Source: PSRJ01 sp963825305 (GTDB taxonomy: Bacteria; Acidobacteriota; Terriglobia; Bryobacterales; Bryobacteraceae). Taken from it: a stretch of DNA of 64,000 nt. The DNA lies in NCBI GenBank assembly GCA_963825305.1, contig CAWGTA010000008.1, positions 682,001 to 746,000 on the forward strand. The letters are read 5' to 3'. The notes beneath the pieces were generated by a model. The model worked only from the letters and a program-made list of their open reading frames with translations. It did no database searches and was not told the DNA's origin. How positions within the stretch are numbered: the first letter of the stretch is position 1; each line of letters starts with the position of its first letter. Below, piece after piece: positions 52,314 to 61,399 of this stretch. A program made the position numbers and the translations under genes.

Positions 52314-52399
52314 GTGGGGCCGGCCCTTTGTGGCCGCAGCCGGCCTTCCGGCCGGCTGACCGCTGGAAAGCGGGTCCGCAGCCTGAAAGGCTGCCCCAC
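52314..52399. repeat. GTGGGGC...GCCCCAC palindromic repeat, copy 5
   Basis: The 86-bp element GTGGGGCCGGCCC ... GGCTGCCCCAC contains inner inverted blocks (CGGCCTTCCGGCCG and TGCGG/CCGCA). It lies between ftsW and murG, ends one base from the murG GTG, and takes the place where a ribosome site would be expected. Confidence 0.75.
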
Positions 52400-52410
52400 T
52401 GTTTCTCAAA

Positions 52411-53554
52411 TCAGCCGGCATGCTCCGACACATTCATCAAAATGCCCAGCGACGCCAGTGTGCTCAGCAGCGAACTGCCTCCGGAGCTGATCATGGGCAG
52501 AGGTATCCCTTTAGTAGGCATCATGCCGAGCACCACGCTGATGTTGATCAGCCCCTGGACCACAATCACCACCGTCACCCCCAGCGCCAGGTAGCGGCCA
52601 AAGTCATCGCGCACGCGGAAGGTGGTCCGCCAGCCGCGCCAAAGAATCATGAAAAAGCCGACGAGCAGCCCGACCGATCCGATCAACCCCAGCTCCTCGC
52701 TGGCCACGGCATAAATGAAATCGGTATGTGCCTCGGGCAGGTAGAGCAGCTTCTGCCGGCCGTTCATCAGCCCCAGGCCGGCCACGCCGCCGGCTCCCAC
52801 GGCAATCTTGGATTGCTGCAATTGGTAGTTGGTGTCGCGAGTGGTCAGCGATTTCTGCAGACGTGCCTTGACGCGGCCCTGCGGGTCGAATTTCTCCACG
52901 ATCTTGAAATCCGGATCGAAAAACTTCACCACGCGCGCCAGCCGGTAGGGCTCCTTCACCACGAACAGGCAGACGCCGATCAGCGCGACGGTCCCGGCAA
53001 TCGCGCAGTAGCGCAGCTCCAGGCCAGCCACGAAGAAGACCACCGCGGCCGCGCCACCCAGGACCACGGCCGTGCCCAGGTCGGCCACCACCACCGCCAG
53101 AATCACCAGACCCACCGCCAGAGCCGCCGGCACCAGCGTGTAGCGCGCGTTGTTGATGGCGCGCGCCCGCCACGTCACAAAGAAAGCCAGAAAGATCACC
53201 AGCGCCGGTTTGGCCAGCTCGGAAGGCTGCAAGCCGATCGGCCCCATGCGCAGCCAGCGGTGGTGCTCCGAATCCAGCAGGTAGACCAAAGCCAGCAGCA
53301 GCAGCGCGACGCGCAATGGCGCTGAAGGCCACCGCGGGATTCTGGAACTTGCGGTAGTGGGTTCGCTTCAGGGTCATCATGGCGAGGATGGCCACCGCGG
53401 CCCAGGCCACCTGGCGCACCACGAAGTGCCAGGTCGAGCCATAACGCAGTTGCGCCATGATCGAGGAAGCGCTGTAGAGGATCAGCACCCCGAAGGAAAC
53501 CATCACCAGCACGGTTGCGAACAGGATCCAGTCTGTTTTGAGCCTTTGCGCCAT
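52411..53554 (-). CDS. ftsW: FtsW lipid II polymerase, frame broken once
   Basis: SEDS-family septal peptidoglycan polymerase working with FtsI. The N-terminal part (WILFATVLVMVSFGVLILYS, LRYGSTWHFVVRQVAW) and the C-terminal part (MRVALLLLALVYLLDSEHHR, GIPLPMISSGGSSLLSTL) lie in two frames, and one indel near 53318 restores a 380-residue protein with the usual ten-helix SEDS layout. The conserved periplasmic loop ends (QPSELAKPALVIFLA, PEAHTDFIYAVASEELG) are intact. Essential and well conserved, so a sequencing error is likely. It overlaps nothing but sits 1 nt from murD. Confidence 0.92.
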
Positions 53555-53555
53555 A

Positions 53556-54884
53556 TTAGTTTTTCGGTTGCAATTGATTCACGATCTGTTTGAAAACCTC
53601 TCCGCGGTGCTCGAAGCTGCGAAACTGGTCGAAACTGGCGCAGGCCGGCGCAAGCAGCACCGTGTCGCCCGGTTGGGCCGCGGCATAAGCGTGCGCCACC
53701 GCTTGCTCCACCGTCTTGGCATCCACCAGTTCGACCGCGCCGCTCAATTGCCCGGCGATCTTGGGCGCGGCCGCGCCGATCAGCAACGCCGCGCGCGCTT
53801 TGGCGGCTAGCGGCTCGCGTAGAAGCGAGTAGTCCAACCCTTTGTCCTTGCCGCCCAGGATCACCCACAGGTTTCCCGAAAACGCTTCCACCGCTTTAAG
53901 CGTGGCGTCGACACTGGTGGCTTTCGAATCGTTATAGAAATCCACACCGCTCACGTTGCGCACGAATTCCAGCCGGTGTTCCACAGCGCGGAACGTGCGC
54001 ACCGCGGCGGCAATGGCTTGGTGGCTCACGCCCGCGCGGGCCGCCGCAATCGAGGCCGCCAGCACATTCTCGATGTTGTGCCGCCCGCGGATGGGGATCT
54101 CGCCCGCTTCCATCAACGGCTGGCCGTCCAGCACCAGCCGGTCGCCGCACAGGAAAGCCCCAGGCGTCACCTCGCGCCGGCTGCTGAACCACTGGGGCGC
54201 CGCCGCGGTGTGTTCCGCAAAAGAAACGCAGACCGGATCATCGGCGTTGAGCACCGCGTAATCACCGGCCGCCTGCGTTTCGAAGAGCCTGCGCTTGGCG
54301 GCGGCATAATTCTCGAAGGTGTGGTGCCGGTCCAGGTGGTTTTGGGTCACGTTGAGGGCCAGGCCGATGTGAGCGCGGAATTCCGCGATGGTTTCCAATT
54401 GAAAACTGGAGAGCTCCAACACGTTCCAGCCATCTGCGCGCGAACTATCGATCATGGCCGTGACCGGCGTCCCGATGTTGCCGCCGACCTGCACCGGGAA
54501 CCGGCCTTCCTGCAAAATGTGCCCGATCAGGCTGGTGGTGGTGGTCTTCCCGTTCGAACCGGTGATCCCGATGGTCTGGCCTTTCAGAAACGGCGCGGCC
54601 AGTTCCACTTCGCCCAGCACCGGCACGCCCCGTCGACGGGCTTCCTGGAGCGGAGCAAGATCCGCCGGAACGTCGGGCGAGATCACGATCAAATCGCAAT
54701 TCAAAAAAACGTCGGGCGTCTGCTGCGCAAACGGGATGCCCAACGCCGCGGCTTCCGGCAACTCGGCCAGCGGCTTCAGGTCGGTGGCGCGTACGTGGGC
54801 GCCCTCGCGCAAAAGGAGCTTTGCCGACGCCACGCCGGAGCGCTTCATGCCCACCACGAGTGCTTTGATCCCGTGCAGCCGCAT
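53556..54884 (-). CDS. murD: UDP-MurNAc-L-alanine--D-glutamate ligase
   Basis: Adds D-glutamate to UDP-MurNAc-L-Ala. The 442 residues have the N-terminal nucleotide-sugar site (ALVVGMKRSGVASAKLLLRE), the ATP loop IGITGSNGKTTTTSLIGHI near residue 110, LNVTQNHLDRHHTFENYAAA and FYNDSKATSVDATLKAVEAF, plus VILGGKDKGLDYSLLREPLA in the C-terminal domain. Length and motifs match MurD. Its substrate D-glutamate is provided by MurI, encoded at 45134. Confidence 0.96.
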   Translation of the reverse strand: MRLHGIKALVVGMKRSGVASAKLLLREGAHVRATDLKPLAELPEAAALGIPFAQQTPDVFLNCDLIVISPDVPADLAPLQEARRRGVPVLGEVELAAPFLKGQTIGITGSNGKTTTTSLIGHILQEGRFPVQVGGNIGTPVTAMIDSSRADGWNVLELSSFQLETIAEFRAHIGLALNVTQNHLDRHHTFENYAAAKRRLFETQAAGDYAVLNADDPVCVSFAEHTAAAPQWFSSRREVTPGAFLCGDRLVLDGQPLMEAGEIPIRGRHNIENVLAASIAAARAGVSHQAIAAAVRTFRAVEHRLEFVRNVSGVDFYNDSKATSVDATLKAVEAFSGNLWVILGGKDKGLDYSLLREPLAAKARAALLIGAAAPKIAGQLSGAVELVDAKTVEQAVAHAYAAAQPGDTVLLAPACASFDQFRSFEHRGEVFKQIVNQLQPKN

Positions 54885-54885
54885 C

Positions 54886-56022
54886 TCACCGCAACTTCAA
54901 CGTGCTCAGCGCGAACAGCGCCAGCACCAGGCCGGCAATCCAGAACCGCGCGATGATCTTCGACTCCTGCCAGCCCAGTTGTTCAAAATGATGGTGCAGC
55001 GGCGCCATCTTGAAGATCCGCTTACCATGCCGGAGTTTGTAGCTACCCACCTGCAAAATCACCGAGAGCGCTTCCAGAATGAACACGCCGCCGATGAACA
55101 GCAGCAGGACCTCTTGTTTGATCAGCACCGCAACCACGGCCAGTGCGCCCCCCAGGCCGAGCGAACCCACGTCGCCCATAAAGATGTCCGCCGGGTGCGC
55201 GTTGTACCAGAGGAACCCCAGGCTCGCGCCGGTCATGGAACCGCAAAAGACCGTCAACTCGGACGTGCGCGGGTTGCGCGCGAGCTCCAGGTATTGCGCG
55301 AGTTCCACGTGGCCACCCGCATAGGTCAGCACCGTCAGCGCTCCCGCGGCCACCACCATCAACCCGATCGCCAGACCATCCAGCCCGTCGGTGAGGTTCA
55401 CGGCATTGGAGACGAACACGACTACCAGGCTCACGAAAATGCAAAACGGCGCCACGCCCAGGATATAGGTCCACGGATTGTGCAGCAGCGACTCGATGAT
55501 CAGCGTGGGCCGAAACTGCTTGGCGAACGGAAAATTGATCTGGGTAGAGAAACTGCTGTTGGCGCGCGCCAGCAGCAGTAGCGCCGCCACTCCCAACGCC
55601 GCCGAGAATTGATAGACCAGCTTGCGCTTGCCGCTCAGCCCCAGATTCCGCTGGCGGGTGACCTTCGCGTAATCATCCAGAAATCCGATCCACCCAAACG
55701 CCACCAGGGCGAGGATCGCGATCCACACGTATCCGTAAGTCAAGTCCGCCCACAACAGCGTCGGAACCACGATGGAAATAATGATGAGCACTCCGCCCAT
55801 GGTAGGCGTGCCGGCCTTCTTCTGATGCGACTTGGGACCTTCTTCGCGGATATACTGTCCGATCTGGAACTGCCGCAGCCGCGCGATCAACCAAGGCCCC
55901 AGCGCGATACAAAGAAACAGCGCCGTCAGACTGGCGAAGGCCGTGCGGAACGTGGTGTAGCGAAAGACGCGGAACGGGCTGACATACCGCTGCAGCTGCT
56001 CGTATAGAAGAAAGTAAAGCAT
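54886..56022 (-). CDS. mraY: Phospho-MurNAc-pentapeptide transferase MraY
   Basis: Makes lipid I from UDP-MurNAc-pentapeptide and undecaprenyl phosphate, in the inner membrane. The 378 residues form ten helices. Signature segments are GPKSHQKKAGTPTMGGVLII, GFLDDYAKVTRQRNLGLSGK (catalytic Asp pair), NAVNLTDGLDGLAIGLMVVA and KMAPLHHHFEQLGWQESKII. Start and stop abut murF and murD closely. Confidence 0.96.
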   Translation of the reverse strand: MLYFLLYEQLQRYVSPFRVFRYTTFRTAFASLTALFLCIALGPWLIARLRQFQIGQYIREEGPKSHQKKAGTPTMGGVLIIISIVVPTLLWADLTYGYVWIAILALVAFGWIGFLDDYAKVTRQRNLGLSGKRKLVYQFSAALGVAALLLLARANSSFSTQINFPFAKQFRPTLIIESLLHNPWTYILGVAPFCIFVSLVVVFVSNAVNLTDGLDGLAIGLMVVAAGALTVLTYAGGHVELAQYLELARNPRTSELTVFCGSMTGASLGFLWYNAHPADIFMGDVGSLGLGGALAVVAVLIKQEVLLLFIGGVFILEALSVILQVGSYKLRHGKRIFKMAPLHHHFEQLGWQESKIIARFWIAGLVLALFALSTLKLR

Positions 56023-56034
56023 TGCCCCCGCCGC

Positions 56035-57375
56035 CTACTGTCGCAATAACCCTTCCAACGCCCGCTCTACCGCCACGCCGCGCGAGCCCTTGAACAGGAC
56101 GGCGTCCCCGGACCGCGCGATCGCTCGCACATAATCCCCCGCCGGCCCGGCATCTTCGAAAAAAATCGCGGCGCTCTCCGGAAGTCCGGCGCCGACCGCC
56201 GCGTCGATCATGGCATGTGCGTTGCCGCGCACACCGATCAAAAAATCGATTCCCAACCCCGCCGCGTAGCGCCCCACCTCGCGGTGCAGCTCGCCGGCGG
56301 CATTTCCCAACTCCAGCATCTCCCCCAGCACGGCAATTCGACGTTTGGCGGGAGTCTGCCGCAACACGTCGAGCATTGACCGCGCCGCCTCGGGATTGGA
56401 GTTGTAACAGTCGTTCCAAATGACGATTCCGTTGTGTTCGATGCGTTCTCCACGCATCTTGCCCGTAGTGAAGTTGCGCACCGGACCAGTCAGTTTCTCG
56501 GCCGGGATATCGCACACGCGCGCCACCGCAATCGCGGCCAGCAGATTCATCACCGCGTGGCGGCCCACCAGCCCGGTTTCGAAATCCACACCGGCGGCGC
56601 GAAAGCTGCTGCCGTTCTCGCGGTACTCTACTGCGCAGGCCCGCACGTCGGCACTATCCGAGAATCCGAAAGTCACCGAGCGGCCGGGATGCGTTTCGCG
56701 GAATCGCAGCACGCGGGGGTCGTCGGCATTCAGCACGGCCACGCCATCGGCTGGCAGTCCTTCGATCAACTCGCCTTTGGCCGCCGCGATCCCTTCGATC
56801 GAATCGAAACTTTCCATGTGCGCGTAGCCGACGTTGGTCACCACGCCGATCTCGGGCCGGGCGATGGCGGCCAGCGCGCGAATCTCGCCCGCGTGGTTCA
56901 TCCCCATTTCGAGCACCGCCAAGCGCGCCTCATCCGGCAAGCGCAAAATCGAAAGCGGCACGCCCACGTGATTGTTCAAATTGCCGATGGTCTTGCCCAC
57001 GGGTTGCTCCGCCGCCAGCAGATGCGCGATGGCGTCCTTCGTGGTGGTCTTGCCGGCGCTCCCGGTGACCCCGATCACCCGGCCTCCCCAGTGGCTACGC
57101 GCCCATCCTGCCAGGTGTTGCAACGCCCTCAGCGTGTCGCTCACTACCAGCTCGCCGGGCGCGCCGGTCGTCTGATCAACTACGGCCGCCGCCGCGCCTT
57201 TTTCGAGAGCCGCCTTCGCGAAGAGGTGGCCGTCGAAGTTTGGCCCGCGTAGCGCAAAAAACACATCGCCGGTATTCTGTGTCCGCGTGTCCACACTCCA
57301 CCCGCTGACTTTCACCGGCGGAGGCGCTCCGGCAGCGCCCATGACGGCCGCAACTTCCTGTAAATCCAGAGTCAT
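56035..57375 (-). CDS. murF: UDP-MurNAc-tripeptide--D-Ala-D-Ala ligase MurF
   Basis: Adds D-Ala-D-Ala to the UDP-MurNAc-tripeptide. The 446 residues show GWSVDTRTQNTGDVFFALRG, the ATP loop VIGVTGSAGKTTTKDAIAHL near residue 110, LEMGMNHAGEIRALAAIARP and IWNDCYNSNPEAARSMLDVL. The DNA is fused end to end with murE (4-nt gap) and mraY. Ddl, which makes D-Ala-D-Ala, is not in the window. Confidence 0.95.
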   Translation of the reverse strand: MTLDLQEVAAVMGAAGAPPPVKVSGWSVDTRTQNTGDVFFALRGPNFDGHLFAKAALEKGAAAAVVDQTTGAPGELVVSDTLRALQHLAGWARSHWGGRVIGVTGSAGKTTTKDAIAHLLAAEQPVGKTIGNLNNHVGVPLSILRLPDEARLAVLEMGMNHAGEIRALAAIARPEIGVVTNVGYAHMESFDSIEGIAAAKGELIEGLPADGVAVLNADDPRVLRFRETHPGRSVTFGFSDSADVRACAVEYRENGSSFRAAGVDFETGLVGRHAVMNLLAAIAVARVCDIPAEKLTGPVRNFTTGKMRGERIEHNGIVIWNDCYNSNPEAARSMLDVLRQTPAKRRIAVLGEMLELGNAAGELHREVGRYAAGLGIDFLIGVRGNAHAMIDAAVGAGLPESAAIFFEDAGPAGDYVRAIARSGDAVLFKGSRGVAVERALEGLLRQ

Positions 57376-57379
57376 GGTT

Positions 57380-58864
57380 TCAGCCGGTTTTGTGATACCC
57401 GTAACCTCTTAGCACTTCGCGCGCCACAACCCGATCGTCGAACGCGATGGTTTTGTCTTTCAGAATTTGATACGGCTCGTGGCCCTTACCGGCCAGCAGG
57501 ACGATGTCCCCCTCGCGCGCCTCCTTGAGGGCGCGGGCAATGGCCACCGCGCGATCCGGCTCCACCACGTGCGGCACATCCACGCGGCGTATGCCCACCA
57601 GCGCGTCGTTCATGATGGCCAAAGGGTCCTCCGACCGCGGATTGTCGCTGGTCAGGACCACGAAATCGCTGGCCTCGGCGGCGGCCTGCCCCATGAGCGG
57701 GCGCTTGGTGCGGTCGCGATCACCCCCGCAGCCGAACAGCGTGATCACCCGCTTCGGGTTCAGCCCGCGCGCCACCGCGATCACATTGCGCAGCGCGTCG
57801 TCGGTATGCGCATAGTCCACCACCACCACGAACGGCTGACCCTCGTCGACACGTTCGAAGCGTCCGGGCACGGCTTGCAGGCGGGCGATTCCCCGGGCAA
57901 TCGTCTCGGGCGGAATACCGTACGACAGAGCCGCCCCGCACGCCGCCAGAATATTGTAGACGTTGATTTTGCCAATCAGCGGCGAGGCCACCCCGAAGCG
58001 CAGCTTGCCGAATTGCACGTCGAAGCGCAGCCCGTCGAAGCCGGAGGAGATGTGGCGCGCCCGCAGATTCGCTTCCGGCCCCAGCCCGTACCAATACGTT
58101 TCGGTGGTGGGGTGAAGCTTCAGCGCGCGGAGACTTTCGTCGTCGCGGTTCACTACGGCAGCACGAGGCGCCGGTCCGCCGGCTCCTTCGAAGAGCATCT
58201 GCTTGGCTGCGAGGTAGGCCTCCATGGTGCCGTGGAAATCCAGGTGATCGCGCGTCAGGTTGGTAAAGATCGCGGTGTGGAAGTGCAGTCCATAAACCCG
58301 CCCCAGCGCCAGCGCGTGCGAAGAAACTTCCATGGTGACGTCGGTGCCGCCCAACGCCTCCAACTCCGCGAACATGCGCACCAGGTCGAGCGACTCCGGT
58401 GTGGTGTTCACAGCCGCAAGCACCTTACCAGCCAGGTGATACTCGATGGTGCCGACCAGCGCCGTGGTGTGCCCGGCCGCGCGCAGAATGGAATCGACCA
58501 GGTAACCCGTGGTGGTCTTCCCGTTGGTTCCGGTGATGCCCGTCAGCCGCAGCCGCTCGTCCGGCCGGCCATAGAAGTTGCGCGCCGCCAGCGACAGGGC
58601 CTGCCGCCCGTGCTCCACCTCGATCCAGGCGCCTGAAAAGTCTTCGGGCATGGGCGATTCACTGGCGACCGCGGACGCACCCCTCGCCACGGCATCGCGC
58701 GCGAACTGCCGTCCGTCGGCGCGGCTGCCCGGAAAGGCGAAAAAAAGGAAACCCGTACCCACTCGTCGTGAATCGTATTCCAATCCGCGGATGTCCACAC
58801 CAGCGAGCTCAGACGAAAGCGGCCGCTTCAGCCGCACGCCCGAGAGTATCTCGCCGAGGTTCAT
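57380..58864 (-). CDS. murE: UDP-MurNAc-L-Ala-D-Glu--meso-diaminopimelate ligase
   Basis: Adds the third peptide residue. The 494 residues have GITGTNGKTTTGYLVDSILR (ATP loop), TNLTRDHLDFHGTMEAYLAA and TSDNPRSEDPLAIMNDALVG. The DNPR motif is the one that selects meso-diaminopimelate rather than lysine, so the wall is probably of the meso-DAP type. It overlaps ftsI by 4 nt (ATGA). Confidence 0.96.
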   Translation of the reverse strand: MNLGEILSGVRLKRPLSSELAGVDIRGLEYDSRRVGTGFLFFAFPGSRADGRQFARDAVARGASAVASESPMPEDFSGAWIEVEHGRQALSLAARNFYGRPDERLRLTGITGTNGKTTTGYLVDSILRAAGHTTALVGTIEYHLAGKVLAAVNTTPESLDLVRMFAELEALGGTDVTMEVSSHALALGRVYGLHFHTAIFTNLTRDHLDFHGTMEAYLAAKQMLFEGAGGPAPRAAVVNRDDESLRALKLHPTTETYWYGLGPEANLRARHISSGFDGLRFDVQFGKLRFGVASPLIGKINVYNILAACGAALSYGIPPETIARGIARLQAVPGRFERVDEGQPFVVVVDYAHTDDALRNVIAVARGLNPKRVITLFGCGGDRDRTKRPLMGQAAAEASDFVVLTSDNPRSEDPLAIMNDALVGIRRVDVPHVVEPDRAVAIARALKEAREGDIVLLAGKGHEPYQILKDKTIAFDDRVVAREVLRGYGYHKTG

Positions 58865-60834
58865 CTCACGAACTGGACCCGAATGCGCTCTCCCTCATGT
58901 AAAAGTGAGCCCGGCGGAGGAGACTGCATGCGGGCGACGCCGCTTCCGCCAGGCACTACCGTCAGACCCTGCGCCGCCGCCGTTGCCAGGACGGCTCGCA
59001 TCGTCATACCTCTAAAGTTCGGGACGCGCGGACCAGCCGGCGCGGTTTCGCCGTCGTCGTCCCCTTCTTCCAGAATGTTCGGCTGGTCGGAACCAATGTC
59101 CGCAATGCTGAGGTCGTCCACTTCCGCCTTCTTGGCCAACTGGGCGGGCGGCGTCTGGTCGGGCAGGTCGCGGGGAACGTCCATCACGCGCAACGCCTCG
59201 GTGGCCACCGCGTGGAAGACCGGTGCGGCGGCTTGCCCGCCAAATCCCGCGGTGCCATGCGTGCCGTTCAACGTCACTACTACCACGATAGCCGGATTCG
59301 TCAGCGGCGCGAAGCCCATGAACGATCCGTTGTACGTATGCGTATAGTGCCGGCTGGCCACGTCGTAAATCTGGGCGGACCCCGTCTTCCCTCCGACCGA
59401 ATAACCTTCCAGGCGCGCCTTCGGATAGCCGGTCCCGCCGGGCAGGACCACGCCTTCCATCATTTGCCGCATGGTAATGGCGGTTTCGGGTTTCACAATG
59501 CGCACGGGCGCCGGCGGAGGCACGGTCTGGCTGCCCTTCTTCAAAATGAGGTGCGGCTTCACCAGTAGCCCGCCATTGGCGATTACGGATGCGGCCCGCG
59601 CGAGTTGCACGGTGGTAACGCTAACCTCCTGCCCCATCGACACGGATGCAAGCGAAGTAGTTCCCCACTGCCCCAGCTTTCTCAACTTCCCGCCGGATTC
59701 GGCAGGCAGCTCAATTCCGCTCTTCTGCCCGAACCCGAATTTTCGGACGTATTCGTACATTCGCGGTTGGCCTACCCGCATGCCCACTTCAATTGCGCCG
59801 ATGTTGCTGGATTTCGCCAGCACGGTCGCCATGGGAACCACCCCCATGCCGGTGTGGGAATCGTGGATGATGCGTCCCGGCAGCCGGAGCACGCCTCCGT
59901 GACAATCGATGGGGCTCTCCGGGCGGAGGTTGGTAGTTTCGAGCGCCGCCGAAAGCGTGATCACTTTGAACACCGACCCCGGCTCAAACGGCACCGACAC
60001 TCCATGATTCTGCCGTGCTCGGCCCTCTCCGGGCTGGGGCGGCTCATTGGGATCATACGGCGGATAGCTGGCCAACGCGAGGATTTCGCCGGTCTGCGGA
60101 TCCATCACTACCACGCTGCCGCTGATGGCCGCGTGCGCCGTCACCGCGGTAGCAATCTCGCGTTCCGCGACGAATTGCAGGCGCTCATCAATCGTCAGCG
60201 TCAAAGGTGTGCCGGCGCGCGGCGGCGTTTCCATTTGGGAATCGATGCCCCGCCGGTTGACATCCGTCAGCAGGCGCACGCGCCCCGCGGTACCGCGCAG
60301 TTCATTGTCGAAGCTGCGTTCGACGCCGGCATTGCCCCGCTCTTCGAAATCGACCGAGCCCAGCACTGCCGCCGCCAGGGCGCCATTGGGGTAGTGCCGC
60401 TGGCTCTCGCTCTGCACCTGAATCCAATCCAGGCGCAGGTTCCGCACGCTCTGCCCTTCCTCAAAAGTGATCTTGCGCTTGACCCACAGGAATCCGCGCT
60501 GCTGGTCGCTGGCCCACTTCATCTTTCCGTAGAGCTCGCTTCGATCCATGTGCAGCGCCAGCGACAAAATGGTCGAAGCGACTTCCAGATCGGGCACCTT
60601 CAACGGATTGACGTACACCGATTCCGTGGGCACGCTCATGGCCAGCGGCTGCCCGTGCCGGTCGAAGACAGTGCCTCGAGGCGCGGGAATCGCCACGTCC
60701 AACTCCTCGCGGTTGCGCGCCAGCCGGACGTATTCTCCGTGATGTAGGATCTGCAGCGAAAGGAGCTTCGCAAAGATTGCGCCGCCCCACAGGACAAGGA
60801 TCGCCGCCAGGATGGTGAGACGACGCTCGATCAT
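58861..60834 (-). CDS. ftsI: Septal penicillin-binding protein FtsI with C-terminal PASTA domain
   Basis: Class B transpeptidase that crosslinks septal peptidoglycan. Of 657 residues, one membrane helix (residues 5-30) and the pedestal domain (VAIPAPRGTVFDRHGQPLAM) precede the transpeptidase. The active site is S287-V-F-K290 in FEPGSVFKVI, S342-S-N344 in AKSSNIGAIE and K483-T-G485 in GGKTGSAQI. About residues 605-657 are a single PASTA domain (VPNFRGMTMRAVLATAAAQG) after an acidic linker. PASTA on FtsI is common in several phyla outside the enterics. It pairs with ftsL, 1 nt upstream. Confidence 0.95.
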   Translation of the reverse strand: MIERRLTILAAILVLWGGAIFAKLLSLQILHHGEYVRLARNREELDVAIPAPRGTVFDRHGQPLAMSVPTESVYVNPLKVPDLEVASTILSLALHMDRSELYGKMKWASDQQRGFLWVKRKITFEEGQSVRNLRLDWIQVQSESQRHYPNGALAAAVLGSVDFEERGNAGVERSFDNELRGTAGRVRLLTDVNRRGIDSQMETPPRAGTPLTLTIDERLQFVAEREIATAVTAHAAISGSVVVMDPQTGEILALASYPPYDPNEPPQPGEGRARQNHGVSVPFEPGSVFKVITLSAALETTNLRPESPIDCHGGVLRLPGRIIHDSHTGMGVVPMATVLAKSSNIGAIEVGMRVGQPRMYEYVRKFGFGQKSGIELPAESGGKLRKLGQWGTTSLASVSMGQEVSVTTVQLARAASVIANGGLLVKPHLILKKGSQTVPPPAPVRIVKPETAITMRQMMEGVVLPGGTGYPKARLEGYSVGGKTGSAQIYDVASRHYTHTYNGSFMGFAPLTNPAIVVVVTLNGTHGTAGFGGQAAAPVFHAVATEALRVMDVPRDLPDQTPPAQLAKKAEVDDLSIADIGSDQPNILEEGDDDGETAPAGPRVPNFRGMTMRAVLATAAAQGLTVVPGGSGVARMQSPPPGSLLHEGERIRVQFVR

Positions 60835-60835
60835 A

Positions 60836-61318
60836 CTACTTCACCATCGCAACCGCGCTGTCCCCCTTCGCTTCCAGATGCACGACCTGCTCGGTGGTGG
60901 GTGTCACGAGGTCCTGTCTCTTAGCCAGCGTCTCCAAACGATCCGGCCGCAGCATCTCCGCCTCTTCGAGCTGGAGCACCTGGCGCTCATTGAGAAGCCG
61001 GCGCTGCTCGGCGCGCAGGGATTCGAGTTTGTAGCCTTCCAAAGTGTTCGCCACGCTGGGAGCCAGGACGCCGGTCAGCAGCAAGAGCACGAGACCCGCC
61101 CCTCCAATGGCCGACCAGCAGGCGTTGCGGCTGCGTGGATCGGCTTCCCGCACCAGGCGCGAGTTATCGATCTTCTTCGAGTAGAAGAATACGTCCTCGT
61201 GCGGTAGAGCCCGCAGTTGGTACGGATCGCGTTCCGCGCGCACCGGAGCCGGCCGGCGGCCCGGTAGGGCTGCGGTCGGATCATCCGTCTTCCTCAAAAA
61301 TGCTGGCAGCGTCGCCAT
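60836..61318 (-). CDS. ftsL: FtsL-like divisome protein
   Basis: A 160-residue bitopic membrane protein. A long cytoplasmic N-tail (about 68 residues, Pro/Arg-rich) is followed by one membrane helix (SAIGGAGLVLLLLTGVLAPS) and a coiled coil (LESLRAEQRRLLNERQVLQL) ending MLRPDRLETLAKRQDLVTPT. The last segment is the conserved FtsL pattern. Sequence similarity alone is weak, so the position between rsmH and ftsI carries much of the call. Confidence 0.85.
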   Translation of the reverse strand: MATLPAFLRKTDDPTAALPGRRPAPVRAERDPYQLRALPHEDVFFYSKKIDNSRLVREADPRSRNACWSAIGGAGLVLLLLTGVLAPSVANTLEGYKLESLRAEQRRLLNERQVLQLEEAEMLRPDRLETLAKRQDLVTPTTEQVVHLEAKGDSAVAMVK

Positions 61319-61399
61319 GTTTCTCCTTCGAACCTCGGTAAGCCGCTCCTCCGCGGCGCGGCTTGGTCGAACTACGCAACCGCTCCCTTTGGTCGCGGC

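Noticed and set aside
57467..58636. 389-codon open frame antisense to murE
   Set aside because: Same reason: murE is complete, and the opposite frame shows no domain.
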